A stretch of 64,000 nucleotides of DNA from Klugiella xanthotipulae (GCF_006716695.1 NZ_VFPN01000003.1:124001-188000); one strand, 5' to 3'. Counted from the first letter of the stretch, positions 15,992-25,521 are shown. Program-made: numbers and translations. The notes: generated by a model not told the origin, from the letters alone.

Positions 15992-16018
15992 AGTCATATC
16001 CCAATGCTGGATATAACT
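15992..16018. promoter_or_regulatory. 27-bp inverted repeat upstream of fabD, candidate FasR operator
   Basis: The arms AGTCATATCC and GGATATAACT pair with one mismatch around a 7-base spacer CAATGCT. The repeat ends 18 bases before the fabD start and contains TATGAC-like -10 sequence on the minus strand. A TATAAT also lies at 16050-16055 (minus), overlapping the fasR stop. FasR is encoded immediately upstream. The binding protein is inferred from context. Confidence 0.45.
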
Positions 16019-16050
16019 CACTAAGAAAACGTAGATCCTTTGTAGAATGA

Positions 16051-17253
16051 TTATAGTTTTGAGGACTCGGCGTTGCGGCCACGCTGATTGCCTGCCGCGA
16101 TTGAGCCCACGATTAGGGCGCTCTGTAGTATGAGGGCCTCGCGGGCACCCGTCGCGTCCCAGCCGATAACCTCGGATACCCGTTTGAGACGGTAACGCAC
16201 GGTATTCGGGTGCACGAAGAGCTCGCGGGCGGTCGCTTCGAGTGAGCGTCCGTTGTCGAGGTAGCACCACAGGGTAGTGAGCAGTTCTGGTGAATGGGTC
16301 TGGAGCGGCTCGTAGATGCGCTCAATGAGGGTGCGCCTTGCCATACCATCGCCTGCGAGGGCGCGCTCAGGAAGGAGATCGTCTGCCAAAACCGGCCGTG
16401 GTGCGTTGCGCCAAGCGCGAGCCACCGCAACGCCTGCTAGGGCGGCTCTGGCGCTCTTGGAGGCGTCCACCAGGCTGTCAACGGGATGTCCCAGGACCAG
16501 ATGGCCCTCGCCAAACCCAAACTCAAGATTACTGGCAATATCCATGAAACTGAGCGGTGACTCAGGAGGGCCGCCGCCGGTTTGGACCGGCTCCGCGCGT
16601 CCGATCACGAGCACGAGGCGATTTCCCTGCAAGCCGATAAGAACATCCGCGCCGAGGTGCCGGGCGGTGCGGCGAATCTGGTCAACATCAACAGATGACG
16701 TGCTGGTGCCGACGAGGACACATGCCTCGCCATGACCGTGCCAGCCGAGGGCTGCGATCCGGCTCTGTAGCTCGTCATCGGAGTCCCCCGTGAGAATGGA
16801 GTCAACCACGAGTGCTTCGAGACGGGCGTCCCAGAGCCCACGTGCCTCGGCCGCACGGGCGTATACATCGGCTGCTGCAAAAGCGATTTCACGCGAGTAG
16901 AGCAGGATGGCCTCTCGCAGAGAAGCATTATCGCTCTTGACCCTGTTCTCGACGACCTCGACAACCACACGAATCAACTGAAGTGTTTGTTGCAGGCTAA
17001 TGGAGCGCAGAAGCTCCCGCGGGGCAACACCAAACACGTCTGAGGCAATCCAGGGTGTGGCCTTGGGGTCGTCATACCACGCAATGAAGGAGGTGATGCC
17101 GGCCTGGGCCACCAAGCCGACGGCAGACCGTCGGCTTGGTGGCATCTCCCTGTACCAGGGGAGCGTATCTTCCAGTTGTTTGAGCGTGGTAGTGGCTAGC
17201 TCACCGGAGATGGTTCGCAGCCAGGCCAGCGCCTGCTCTTTGGTTCGGGACAC
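16051..17253 (-). CDS. fasR: PucR/CdaR-type transcriptional activator of fatty-acid synthesis
   Basis: The 400-residue regulator has the order seen in Streptomyces FasR: an N-terminal helical domain (TLKQLEDTLPWYREMPPSRR...), a central GGDEF-like CdaR region (VLVGTSTSSVDVDQIRRTAR ... LVLGHPVDSL), and a C-terminal PucR helix-turn-helix with the signature LEATARELFVHPNTVRYRLK (about residues 342-361). FasR activates the fabD-fabH-acpP-fabF operon, which follows directly. The start at 17253 is 14 bases after the aceE stop. A strong intragenic hairpin lies at 17108-17143. Confidence 0.92.
   Translation of the reverse strand: MSRTKEQALAWLRTISGELATTTLKQLEDTLPWYREMPPSRRSAVGLVAQAGITSFIAWYDDPKATPWIASDVFGVAPRELLRSISLQQTLQLIRVVVEVVENRVKSDNASLREAILLYSREIAFAAADVYARAAEARGLWDARLEALVVDSILTGDSDDELQSRIAALGWHGHGEACVLVGTSTSSVDVDQIRRTARHLGADVLIGLQGNRLVLVIGRAEPVQTGGGPPESPLSFMDIASNLEFGFGEGHLVLGHPVDSLVDASKSARAALAGVAVARAWRNAPRPVLADDLLPERALAGDGMARRTLIERIYEPLQTHSPELLTTLWCYLDNGRSLEATARELFVHPNTVRYRLKRVSEVIGWDATGAREALILQSALIVGSIAAGNQRGRNAESSKL
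17108..17143. other. Perfect 16-bp hairpin inside the 5' coding region of fasR
   Basis: GCCACCAAGCCGACGG and its exact complement are separated by 4 bases. The hairpin encodes PPSRRSAVGLVA in fasR and falls about 125 bases after the aceE stop in the direction of transcription. It could attenuate aceE read-through or limit fasR translation. No U-tract follows. Confidence 0.6.
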
Positions 17254-17267
17254 GGTCAGTGAGAGGG

Positions 17268-19994
17268 CTAGCTCTCGCCACCAGTGTTCCCGGTGGTGCC
17301 AGCGTTAACATCGTGGAGACGGTAACGCTCGATGGCCTCACGGGGAGCACTGGCCGGGACATCACCACTGAGCGCGAGGCGCTGCAGCGTGCGGACAACA
17401 ACGGAGTGCACGTCAATCTTGAAGTGACGGCGTGCGGCTGCGCGGGTATCCGAGAATCCAAAATCGTCGGCACCGAGCGTGGCGTAGTCACCCGGTACAA
17501 ATTGACGGATCTGGTCGGGAACGGAATGACTGAAGTCAGTGACAGCGATCACCGGCCCCCGAGATTCGGCGAGTCTCTGCGTAACGTAGGGAACGCGGGA
17601 GTCGTCGTCCGGGTAGAGGAAGTTATGCTCATCGGCGGCTAAGCCATCGCGGCGTAGCTCTGACCAGCTCGTAACGCTCCACACATCGGCGGAAACGCCC
17701 CACTCATCGGCCAAGAGTTCCTGGGCTTCAATGATCCAGGGCACAGCAACTCCTGACGCGAACAGTTGTGCTTTGGGCCCGTTGATTGAGCCGTCCTTCA
17801 GCTTGTAGATACCGCGAACGATGCCATCAACATCCACGTTTTCTGGTTCGGCTGGCTGTATAAAGGGCTCGTTATACACCGTGAGGTAGTAGGACACGTT
17901 GGGGTTCGGGTGCGTGCCGCCGTACATCCGGTCGAGTCCCGAACGGACAATCTGTCCGATCTCATAGCCGTAGGCGGGATCGTAGGAGATCACCGACGGG
18001 TTGGTGGCCGAGAGGACTAATGAGTGCCCGTCGGCATGCTGCAGACCCTCGCCCGTCAGCGTGGTGCGCCCTGCGGTGGCTCCGATGAGGAAGCCCCGAG
18101 CCATCTGGTCCCCGGCAGCCCAGAGGGCGTCGCCCGTGCGTTGGAAGCCAAACATCGAGTAGAAGATGTAGACGGGGATGAGCGGCTCGCCCTGTGTGGA
18201 ATAGGAAGTGCCCACTGCGGTATACGCTGCTGCCGCGCCGGCCTCGTTAATGCCTACATGCAGCAGGACGCCCTGGGGGCTTTCCTTGTACGCCAGCAAA
18301 AGCTCCCGGTCAACGGAGGTGTAGTGTTGCCCGTTCGGGTTGTAAATCTTTGAGGTGGGGAAGTAAGCGTCCATTCCGAAGGTGCGCGCTTCGTCTGGGA
18401 TCACGGGCACAATGCGGTGGCCAAACTCCTTGTCGCGCATCAGATCTTTGAGGAGACGGACAAAGGCCATCGTCGTGGCGGCTTCCTGCTTGCCAGAGCC
18501 CTTCTTTGCAACCGCATAAGCTGACTCGGGCGGGACCGTCACCGGCACATGTCTGACACGGCGTTCTGGGAGGTATCCGCCAAGCTCGCGGCGACGCTCG
18601 TGGATGTACTCGATAGCGGGGTCATTGTCGCCGGGGTGAAAATATGGCGGTAGATACGGGTTTTCTTCGAGCGTGGCATCCGAGATCGGGATGTGCATCG
18701 TGTCGCGGAACAATTTCAGATCGTTCAGCGTCATCTTTTTCATCTGGTGTGTGGCGTTACGGCCCTCGAAGTGGGGACCGAGGCCATAGCCCTTGATGGT
18801 GTGGGCTAGTATCACGGTGGGCTGGCCGGTGTGCTCCTGAGCCGCCTTGAACGCTGCATACACCTTGCGGTAGTCGTGTCCACCGCGGCGCAGACCCCAG
18901 ACCTGGTCATCTGTGTAGTTCTCCACCAGCTTGAGCGCGCGCTCGTCACGGCCAAAAAAGTTTTCACGCACGAAGGCTCCGCTCTCGGCCTTATACGTCT
19001 GGAAATCGCCATCGGGTGTGACATTCATGAGGTTCAATAACGCGCCGTCAGTGTCACGTTCGAGGAGATCATCCCACTCGCGGCCCCAAACCACCTTGAT
19101 AACATTCCACCCAGCGCCGCGGAAGAAGCTTTCAAGTTCTTGGATGATTTTTCCGTTTCCGCGAACGGGTCCATCGAGGCGCTGTAGATTGCAGTTGATG
19201 ACAAAGTTGAGGTTGTCGAGGCGGTCATTGGCTGCCACCTGCAACTGGCCGCGGCTCTCGACCTCATCCAACTCACCGTCCCCGAGAAAAGCCCAGACCT
19301 GCTGATCGGAGGCATCCTTGATACCCCGATTGGTGAGGTATCGGTTGAGCTGGGCCTGGTAAATGGCGTTGATGGGGCCGAGACCCATGGAGACCGTGGG
19401 AAATTGCCAGAAGTCAGGCATCAGCCGAGGGTGCGGGTATGACGGGATGCCACCGCCCGCGTGTGACTTCTCCTGGCGAAATCCATCAAGGCGGTCTGCG
19501 CTTAGGCGACCCTCGAGGAACGCGCGCGAGTAGATGCCGGGGGAGGCGTGTCCCTGGATGAAGATCTGGTCTCCACCGCCCGGGTGATCCTGGCCACGGA
19601 AAAAGTGGTTAAACCCAACTTCGTAAAGTGCCGCCGAGGAAGCGTAGGTGGAGATGTGGCCACCAACGCCGATCCCCGGGCGCTGGGCGCGGTGAACGAG
19701 CATCGCGGCGTTCCAACGAATCCACGAGCGGTATTTGCGCTCGATTTCCTCATCGCCGGGGAAAGCTGGCTCATTGGAGGAAGCGATGGTGTTGATGTAA
19801 TCGGTAGTGGGTACCTGAGGTACGTTAAGGTGCAACTCCCGCGAGCGCTGGAGCAGACTCAACATGATCTCGCGAGCTCTCCCTGGGCCGTTGGCCTGCA
19901 CGAGCGCATCGAGAGACTGAGTCCACTCTGCGGTCTCCTGCGGGTCTGCGTCGCTATTGTGTACCGAATATGGGTCTTGGTTGTGTACAGCCAC
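17268..19994 (-). CDS. aceE: Pyruvate dehydrogenase E1 component, homodimeric type
   Basis: The ~908-residue thiamine-diphosphate enzyme decarboxylates pyruvate and passes acetyl to lipoyl E2. The start is taken at GTG 19994 (then [14 protein letters not shown]), which has AAAGAG 6 bases upstream and matches relatives; ATGs at 20042 and 20207 are in frame. Seen motifs: [34 protein letters not shown], and the ThDP motif from [12 protein letters not shown] to NLNFVINCN. The C-terminal transketolase-like region is complete to [13 protein letters not shown]. It lies directly upstream of fasR and the fab operon, linking acetyl-CoA supply to lipid synthesis. The E2 and E3 genes are at 39-42 kb. Confidence 0.95.
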   Translation of the reverse strand: MAVHNQDPYSVHNSDADPQETAEWTQSLDALVQANGPGRAREIMLSLLQRSRELHLNVPQVPTTDYINTIASSNEPAFPGDEEIERKYRSWIRWNAAMLVHRAQRPGIGVGGHISTYASSAALYEVGFNHFFRGQDHPGGGDQIFIQGHASPGIYSRAFLEGRLSADRLDGFRQEKSHAGGGIPSYPHPRLMPDFWQFPTVSMGLGPINAIYQAQLNRYLTNRGIKDASDQQVWAFLGDGELDEVESRGQLQVAANDRLDNLNFVINCNLQRLDGPVRGNGKIIQELESFFRGAGWNVIKVVWGREWDDLLERDTDGALLNLMNVTPDGDFQTYKAESGAFVRENFFGRDERALKLVENYTDDQVWGLRRGGHDYRKVYAAFKAAQEHTGQPTVILAHTIKGYGLGPHFEGRNATHQMKKMTLNDLKLFRDTMHIPISDATLEENPYLPPYFHPGDNDPAIEYIHERRRELGGYLPERRVRHVPVTVPPESAYAVAKKGSGKQEAATTMAFVRLLKDLMRDKEFGHRIVPVIPDEARTFGMDAYFPTSKIYNPNGQHYTSVDRELLLAYKESPQGVLLHVGINEAGAAAAYTAVGTSYSTQGEPLIPVYIFYSMFGFQRTGDALWAAGDQMARGFLIGATAGRTTLTGEGLQHADGHSLVLSATNPSVISYDPAYGYEIGQIVRSGLDRMYGGTHPNPNVSYYLTVYNEPFIQPAEPENVDVDGIVRGIYKLKDGSINGPKAQLFASGVAVPWIIEAQELLADEWGVSADVWSVTSWSELRRDGLAADEHNFLYPDDDSRVPYVTQRLAESRGPVIAVTDFSHSVPDQIRQFVPGDYATLGADDFGFSDTRAAARRHFKIDVHSVVVRTLQRLALSGDVPASAPREAIERYRLHDVNAGTTGNTGGES

Positions 19995-20208
19995 CCTGAG
20001 CTCTTTCTGTTCGCTACGGTCTTCGGCATGGAGGTTTGTCATCCGAAGAAATGGCGTTTTTGTAGATCGCCACGATGATAGTTGTTTCAACCCTACCCAC
20101 AAAAGATGCTTAAGCTGTCGCTCTTGGTGGAAGTCTTCTGCAGGACTAGTATGTGTCTCCGGGTCATGCTCCTGCCACGGGGAACAGCCCTGAAAGGAAT
20201 GCGTCACG

Positions 20209-20682
20209 ATGGCTCTCGAAAACGAGACGTTTGCCCCCGACTTTGAGCTTGCTAATCAATTTGGTGAGCGAGTTCGACTGAGCGATTTTCACGGCAAGAA
20301 AGCCGTGGCGATCGTCTTCTTCCCCCTGGCCTTTTCGGGAACCTGTCAGGGGGAGCTGTGCGCCTTACAGGAGAACATTGGGCTGTTCCGCGATAAACGC
20401 GTTGAGCTCTTGGGCGTGTCCGTTGACTCAAAACATACGCTGCGGGCCTGGGCTGACGACCAAGGCTTCGATTTCAGCCTACTTGCCGACTTCTGGCCAC
20501 ACGGTCAGCTCGCTAAAGAATACGGCGTTTTCCTCGAGGATAAAGGGTTTGCGAACCGCGCAACTTTCATCATTGACTCGGAGGGTATTATCCAGGCCAG
20601 CTTTATTACGGCACCGGGTGAGGCGCGCGACATCCAGGCGTATAAGGATGCGCTGGAAACTCTCGATCTCGTCGTTGCCTAG
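20209..20682 (+). CDS. ahpE: Peroxiredoxin, AhpE-like
   Basis: The 157-residue thiol peroxidase is preceded by a GAAAGGAATG ribosome site. The peroxidatic Cys lies in [18 protein letters not shown] (about residue 46), with an additional Cys five residues later as in one-Cys AhpE-type proteins of mycobacteria. The fold begins [22 protein letters not shown] and ends [15 protein letters not shown]. It reduces peroxides in the cytoplasm using a mycothiol- or mycoredoxin-type partner in actinobacteria. It is divergent from aceE and ends at a 13-bp terminator. Confidence 0.9.
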   Translation: MALENETFAPDFELANQFGERVRLSDFHGKKAVAIVFFPLAFSGTCQGELCALQENIGLFRDKRVELLGVSVDSKHTLRAWADDQGFDFSLLADFWPHGQLAKEYGVFLEDKGFANRATFIIDSEGIIQASFITAPGEARDIQAYKDALETLDLVVA

Positions 20683-20715
20683 GGTGCGATTGGCCGTCCA
20701 GATGTGACCCATAAA

Positions 20716-20746
20716 GGATGCGGCACCCCGCCTGGGTGCCGCATCC
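20716..20746. terminator. Hairpin between peroxiredoxin and AIM24 genes
   Basis: A 13-bp perfect stem GGATGCGGCACCC with its complement and loop CGCCT sits between convergent genes. Confidence 0.8.
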
Positions 20747-20765
20747 GCGAGGCGGTTCTTGGTCC

Positions 20766-21437
20766 TTAGACCGTCACCCCACCCGAGAACTCTGATGGCT
20801 GAACAATCACCCACCCCGGGCCGTGGAACGCATACTGGAACGCTTCTCCTGACCCACGGCCGATGAGTGCCCCCGCGCTCATACTGCTCTTGATCGTGGG
20901 TTGTAGGTTGGCGGACCATGCCACCGTGGCGTTGATATCGGTGAAAGTTGGCTGCTGGGAGCAGTCCAAAATGAGCGGGGTGCCCTGTGTGGCAATCGCC
21001 ATGACACCGGCACCGTGCACGGTCGTGTTCCACATGCCGCCCGCGAGCATTCCGGCACCCTTGACGCGATTAATGTCGTATCCGAGTGATGCCTGGAAGG
21101 CGAGCAGGTTGCTGCCGTTGATCGTGATAGCCTCGCCCTCTAACTGCATGAGGTGGATGTGGGCTTGGTAGTGTGCAAAAAAGACATCACCATTGCCGAA
21201 GACCCGCATGAGCGGCTGATCATCTGATGAGGCCATCTTGCGGAGGAGCTGACCTGCGCTCCTGGATCCCTCGTGTTTGAATTCGATATTGCCTTGGTAA
21301 GCGACCATCGCGCCCTTGCGGGTGATGAGTTCGTTGCCTGGGGTGATGCGAGAGCGCAGCAGATAGCTGTTCTGCAGCGACATCAGTTCGTCGTTTTGAA
21401 CCTCATTGTGTTCCGTATTAAAGAGTGTTGAACGCAC
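20766..21437 (-). CDS. AIM24 family protein
   Basis: The 223-residue beta-helical protein of the AIM24/DUF124 family contains GNELITRKGAMVAYQGNIEF, the Gly-rich MRVFGNGDVFFAHYQAHIHLMQL, INGSNLLAFQASLGYDI and a Gly/Ala-rich end GSGEAFQYAFHGPGWVIVQPS. Family members occur singly or in clusters in actinobacteria and their role is unresolved. The start is a codon at 21437 (MRSTLFNTEHNEV); the next Met, at residue 19, is an alternative. The 265-base region up to tRNA-Val has no gene; it contains an AT-rich stretch suitable for promoters. Confidence 0.88.
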   Translation of the reverse strand: MRSTLFNTEHNEVQNDELMSLQNSYLLRSRITPGNELITRKGAMVAYQGNIEFKHEGSRSAGQLLRKMASSDDQPLMRVFGNGDVFFAHYQAHIHLMQLEGEAITINGSNLLAFQASLGYDINRVKGAGMLAGGMWNTTVHGAGVMAIATQGTPLILDCSQQPTFTDINATVAWSANLQPTIKSSMSAGALIGRGSGEAFQYAFHGPGWVIVQPSEFSGGVTV

Positions 21438-21702
21438 TTTTGTATCCTGATCGTTGGCTGTTCTATCGAGTGGCGACGAACGGCTATGTCCCCCGTCGTG
21501 GGCGTGCCAATTCGATAGTTTGGCAGTGGTGCCAATGAGGTCAGGTTATTGTGTGGATGCGTGCGCGACCAAACCGAATGAGGGTGAAAAATTTTATAGC
21601 TTCTGATCTGGGTTTTAATTGAGCAAGAAGGCTCTTGGTTGATTGAGTTTAGCTTTTTCCCTGTTCATCTGTATTATTAACAAGTTCGCTTTGGCGGGCA
21701 GG

Positions 21703-21775
21703 GGGCCTTTAGCTCAGCTGGTAGAGCGCCACGTTTACACCGTGGATGTCATCGGTTCGATCCCGGTAGGGCCCA
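21703..21775 (+). tRNA. tRNA-Val (TAC anticodon)
   Basis: Acceptor GGGCCTT/AGGGCCC has one G-T pair. The D stem is GCTC/GAGC. The anticodon stem CCACG/CGTGG encloses loop TTTACAC (anticodon TAC). The T arm ATCGG-TTCGATC-CCGGT is complete and the discriminator is A. The 3' CCA is not encoded (ACCC follows). A strong terminator begins five bases later. Confidence 0.95.
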
Positions 21776-21779
21776 CCCA

Positions 21780-21818
21780 AGAGACGATGCTCGTGGCCTT
21801 GCTGCGAGCATCGTCTCT
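21780..21818 (+). terminator. Terminator of tRNA-Val
   Basis: A 14-bp perfect stem AGAGACGATGCTCG with complement and an 11-base loop is followed by TTTCGTTCT. Confidence 0.85.
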
Positions 21819-21996
21819 TTCGTTCTGGCTCGCCTTGGTCGGTAAATTTCGGCGAGACGTTTGCGGAAATCAGTATGTTGTCAAGCCTCGAGGGTCAGTA
21901 TCCGCGTCGTTTAGAAAGTTCGCCACAGGAGCAGCCGGGCTGATATGTCGGGACCGAAAGAAAGCGGGATGGGACGATGCAGGGTGAACGCCTGAG

Positions 21997-22260
21997 GTGA
22001 TCGAGAGCGGTCACTCCACAATCTTTGTGATCGGAATGGGAGTCTTGACGTGCATCACGCACCTGGTGACCGATATTTTTAGCCACCAGATTCGCGGTGA
22101 CTCGAATGCTGAATCTCGCCCCAGCCTGAGCGCCGAGATTCGGGATGCCGGGCCCATCGCCTCCTGTGCATCCTTTCCCGCCGCGATGATGCTCATCGCC
22201 TGGATTGGCTGGGGTATCTCCTCTTTGGCGGGCCTTAAGATTGCGCCAACTCATTCTTAG
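21997..22260 (+). CDS. Small putative membrane protein (uncertain)
   Basis: An 87-codon frame from GTG 21997 encodes two hydrophobic stretches, TIFVIGMGVLTCITHLV and AAMMLIAWIGWGISSLAGL. Third codon positions are mostly G or C, as in real genes here. There is no good ribosome site and an in-frame stop lies at 21985. It may be a real small protein or the tail of a lost one; no family is recognised. The rest of 21819-22289 shows nothing else that I can support. Confidence 0.35.
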   Translation: MIESGHSTIFVIGMGVLTCITHLVTDIFSHQIRGDSNAESRPSLSAEIRDAGPIASCASFPAAMMLIAWIGWGISSLAGLKIAPTHS

Positions 22261-22289
22261 GGAATGCACTGACTGAATAGAGAAAAAGA

Positions 22290-22325
22290 GGGCTGCCCTC
22301 TCTGCGCTGAGAAAGAGGACAGCCC
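22290..22325 (-). terminator. Terminator of the universal stress protein gene
   Basis: Read leftward, a 12-bp stem with one mismatch (AGAGGACAGCCC against GGGCTGCCCTCT) is followed by CTCTTTTTCTC, a usable U-rich tract. Confidence 0.75.
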
Positions 22326-22339
22326 ATAAGGTACTCGCG

Positions 22340-23188
22340 CTACTCGGTGCGGGCGACCAGGGTAGGGCACGAGATGTTGTTGAGCACGCCGTGGCTCACG
22401 GAGCCGAGCAGGAGCCGGGTAAGGCCCGACCGACCTCGGTTGCCAACAACGAGTAGCTGGGCGTTTTTTCCTTCGGCTACGAGCGCAGCGATTGGAGGAG
22501 ACTGCACAATCTTCTTGGTGATCACGAGGTCTGGATAGCGCTCTGAGAGCCCCGCCAGAGCAATTGCCATTGCCTCCTCCGCAGTCTCATTCTGACTTGT
22601 CAGCAGCTGTTCACTCCACAGATACTCGAGTCCGGGGGTCACCGGGGGAGTCCAGGCATAGACGGCAATGAGCGGTTGACCGGTTCGGTCGGCCTCTGCC
22701 GCAGCGTACTGAACGGCTCGCTCGCTCGCCTCAGAGGTATCAACGCCCACGACAACCCCTGATCGCTTAGCCTCATCGTTGAGGGGGATGATGGCAACGG
22801 GCGAGTGAGAGACGGCAGCAATCTTGATTCCGCGTGTACCGAAGAGGGCAGCGGGTACCTTTGCTCCCTTGTGGGTTCCCAGGACAATGAGCGAGGCCTC
22901 GGTGGAGAGCCGCTCAATCTCGCGAGCCGGGTTTCCGATGACGACCTCAGTAGTGATCGGAACGTCCAACCCCAGCGCCTCGGCGACGCTTTTCTCTTCC
23001 GCGGCGATCCTCTCCGCGGCGGTGCGAGCCTCGCCGACAAACACGGGGCTTTCGGAGAGGAACGAGTCATCGACCACATGGACCAGGTGGACACTCGCTC
23101 CTTCACGATGTGCGCGGTTCATTCCCCAGACGAGCGCTGCCCGACTCGGTTCTGATCCATCGATGCCAATAATGATTCGCTGGGTCAT
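22340..23188 (-). CDS. Universal stress protein, tandem UspA domains
   Basis: The 282-residue protein starts at the ATG at 23188 (MTQRIIIGIDGSEPSRAAL), with GGAAGG upstream. It contains two UspA folds: residues 1-140, ending LGTHKGAKVPAALFGTRGIKI, and 147-282, beginning GVVVGVDTSEASERAV and ending with the ATP-binding VVGNRGRSGLTRLLLGSVSHGVL. Such tandem proteins bind ATP and aid survival under hypoxia, starvation or stress in actinobacteria. The second domain has the full G-2x-G-9x-G-S motif; in the first it is imperfect. The 299 bases upstream, before metQ, hold divergent promoter regions only. Confidence 0.92.
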   Translation of the reverse strand: MTQRIIIGIDGSEPSRAALVWGMNRAHREGASVHLVHVVDDSFLSESPVFVGEARTAAERIAAEEKSVAEALGLDVPITTEVVIGNPAREIERLSTEASLIVLGTHKGAKVPAALFGTRGIKIAAVSHSPVAIIPLNDEAKRSGVVVGVDTSEASERAVQYAAAEADRTGQPLIAVYAWTPPVTPGLEYLWSEQLLTSQNETAEEAMAIALAGLSERYPDLVITKKIVQSPPIAALVAEGKNAQLLVVGNRGRSGLTRLLLGSVSHGVLNNISCPTLVARTE

Positions 23189-23487
23189 GATGTGTGTACC
23201 TTCCATGTGGCGGTATGAAATGGCAGCCCTGGTGGCTGCACTGCCCCCTCTTCAACGCTACCCTTCGTATGCACCAGAGCCAACCCGCCACGCAGAATGG
23301 CCGGGGCGTGGCGCACGTGTGTTGCCCGGGCAGCGTCACGAAGCGTCATCTTTCGACTCAGGATTTGCGTGTAGCCTGTCTGACAATCCACAGTGGGTAC
23401 TGAAAACTTTGTGAGAGCTGCGTGCTGCATCCAGCAGCGGTAGATTCTGCTTGTATTGTCCAGAAGAATATTGAGGAATGCATCACC

Positions 23488-24420
23488 ATGTCAGACACAG
23501 CCAGCGCCGGGGATAAGCTGATCCCTGCCCCACCCGCCAAGAAGAAGACCGGTTTTATCGTGGGCGCAATCATCGCGGTTGTGGTGATCGTCGCGGCCAT
23601 CCTCATTGTCATCAATCTGGGTGGTAACAAGGAAACTGTGCGCCTCGGTGTGGTGGGTGCAAGCGACTCTCAGTGGAAGATCTTTATCGAGGAAGCTGCT
23701 AAGGAGGGTATTGACGTTGAGGTCGTGGACTTTCAGGAGTATACCCAGCCCAACCCGGCCGTCTCCGAAGGCGAGATCGACCTCAATATGTTCCAACACA
23801 TCATCTACCTGGCACAGTACAACGTGGATTCAGACGATGACCTTACCATCATCGGCTCGAGTGCTATCTACCCGTTGGGCTTGTACTCCACGAAGTATGA
23901 CGATGTGAAGGATATCCCCGAGGGCGGCGTGGTATCAGTCCCGGATGACCCGAGTAACCAGGCTCGCGCGCTGCTCGTACTGCAGGCAGCCGACGTGATC
24001 TCGCTGAAGAATGGCGGTAGCCCCTTCTCTACCCTGGCCGATGTTGAGACTGATAAGTCGAGAGTCACCGTCAAAGCCCTGGGTGCTGCGTTCACGGCCA
24101 CCTCGCTGCCCGATGTCGATGCCGCCATTATCAACAACGACTACGTTGAGGACGCTGGCCTCACGGCGGATGACGTGATCTTCCAGGACGATCCCGAAGA
24201 CGAGAGCGCGTTGCCCTACATTAATATTTTCGTGACTCGTGCAGAGGACAAGGACAACGAGACCTACCGCAAACTGGTTGACATCTACCAGACCTCGCAG
24301 CCCGTGTTAGACGCGGTGCAGAAGAATGCGGGCGGGACGGCTGTCTTTGTGCAGACTCCGGTTGACCAGTTGAATAAGTCGCTCGCGCAGACTGAGAAGG
24401 ATTACGCGGCGAGTAAGTAG
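23488..24420 (+). CDS. metQ: Methionine ABC transporter substrate-binding protein, membrane-anchored
   Basis: The 310-residue NlpA/MetQ-family protein starts at the ATG at 23488 behind GAGGAATG. The periplasmic-type binding domain shows VRLGVVGASDSQWKIF, NPAVSEGEIDLNMFQHIIYL and AAIINNDYVEDAGL. Typical MetQ proteins are lipoproteins with a lipobox Cys. Here the N-terminus is a 20-residue cytoplasmic head (MSDTASAGDKLIPAPPAKKK) followed by one transmembrane helix GFIVGAIIAVVVIVAAILIV and no Cys, so it is anchored by the helix. It captures methionine for MetN/MetI, encoded next. Confidence 0.92.
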   Translation: MSDTASAGDKLIPAPPAKKKTGFIVGAIIAVVVIVAAILIVINLGGNKETVRLGVVGASDSQWKIFIEEAAKEGIDVEVVDFQEYTQPNPAVSEGEIDLNMFQHIIYLAQYNVDSDDDLTIIGSSAIYPLGLYSTKYDDVKDIPEGGVVSVPDDPSNQARALLVLQAADVISLKNGGSPFSTLADVETDKSRVTVKALGAAFTATSLPDVDAAIINNDYVEDAGLTADDVIFQDDPEDESALPYINIFVTRAEDKDNETYRKLVDIYQTSQPVLDAVQKNAGGTAVFVQTPVDQLNKSLAQTEKDYAASK

Positions 24421-24492
24421 ACCTGAGGGTGCCGGGTGCTGACAGAATAGGCTGTCGGTACCCGGCATTCTGCTGTAACACGAAGGACACGA

Positions 24493-25521
24493 ATGAGTAT
24501 CATCTCCATGACAGGAGTGAATAAGGTCTACCCGCCACGGCAGCGTGGGCAATCCGAAGTCGTGGCCCTCGACGGTATTGATTTGACCGTTAACAAGGGC
24601 GACATATTTGGCATCATCGGATATTCGGGGGCAGGAAAAAGCACTCTGGTCCGGCTGGTTAACGCGCTTGAGACGGCCAGCGGAGGCTCCATCGTGGTCG
24701 ATGGTACTGAACTGGTGGGGTTGCGTGAGTCTGAGTTGCGCCGTGTGCGCCTTGGCATTGGGATGATCTTCCAACAGTTCAACCTGTTTTCGGCCAAAAC
24801 GGTATGGGGGAACATTGCCTACCCGCTCACGGTGGCCGGTGTGAGCCGGGAGAAGCAAACGGCTCGCATCTCCGAACTGCTGCATTTTGTGGGTTTGGCG
24901 GACAAAGCGCACAGTTATCCGGATGAGCTGTCCGGCGGGCAGAAGCAGCGAGTGGGGATAGCCCGGGCCCTGGCGACGAGCCCCGGTATCCTGCTTGCCG
25001 ACGAGGCGACAAGTGCGCTCGATCCTGAGACCACCGATGAGGTTCTGACGTTGCTACAGCGAGTTAATCGCGAGTACGGCGTAACGATTATTGTGATCAC
25101 GCACGAGATGGAGGTTATCAAGCGTATTGCCAACCATGTCGCCGTGATGGAAGCTGGGCGCATTATTGAGAGCGGTCCCGTCTTTGAAGTGTTTTCCCAC
25201 CCCCAGACTGCCGCGAGCAAGCGCTTCGTGAATACCGTTGTCAACAGTGCACCGCGGGATAAAGAGTTGGCTGCGCTTGTGGAGCGGCATCCCGGCACCA
25301 TTATCAGTGTGGCCGTGAACGATACCGACGCGAGCCAGTCTGAAGTGATTCGTCACCTTATTCAGCGAGAGGTGGAGTTTGAGTTGATTCACGGGGGAAT
25401 TGACAATATTCAGGGCAAAACCTTCGGTACTCTCACCTTCGCCCTCCGCGGAACCAGCGACAATGTACGGGCGGCTATTGATGCGGTCTCCCGCTTCGCC
25501 AACGTGGAGGAGGTTGCCTAA
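24493..25521 (+). CDS. metN: Methionine ABC transporter ATP-binding protein
   Basis: This 342-residue ATPase energises methionine import. It has Walker A GYSGAGKST (about residues 43-51), a Q-loop in MIFQQFNLFSAKTV, the signature LSGGQKQRVGIARAL, Walker B ILLADEATSALDP and an H-loop VIVITHEM. The C-terminal ~90 residues form the NIL domain (KELAALVERHPGTIISVAV...), which senses methionine and inhibits transport. It follows metQ by 72 bases and overlaps metI by one base (TAATG). No S-box riboswitch was visible upstream of metQ. Confidence 0.95.
   Translation: MSIISMTGVNKVYPPRQRGQSEVVALDGIDLTVNKGDIFGIIGYSGAGKSTLVRLVNALETASGGSIVVDGTELVGLRESELRRVRLGIGMIFQQFNLFSAKTVWGNIAYPLTVAGVSREKQTARISELLHFVGLADKAHSYPDELSGGQKQRVGIARALATSPGILLADEATSALDPETTDEVLTLLQRVNREYGVTIIVITHEMEVIKRIANHVAVMEAGRIIESGPVFEVFSHPQTAASKRFVNTVVNSAPRDKELAALVERHPGTIISVAVNDTDASQSEVIRHLIQREVEFELIHGGIDNIQGKTFGTLTFALRGTSDNVRAAIDAVSRFANVEEVA

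Noticed and set aside
23207-23487. S-box/SAM riboswitch upstream of metQ
   Set aside because: No kink-turn or SAM-core sequence was recognised in this region.
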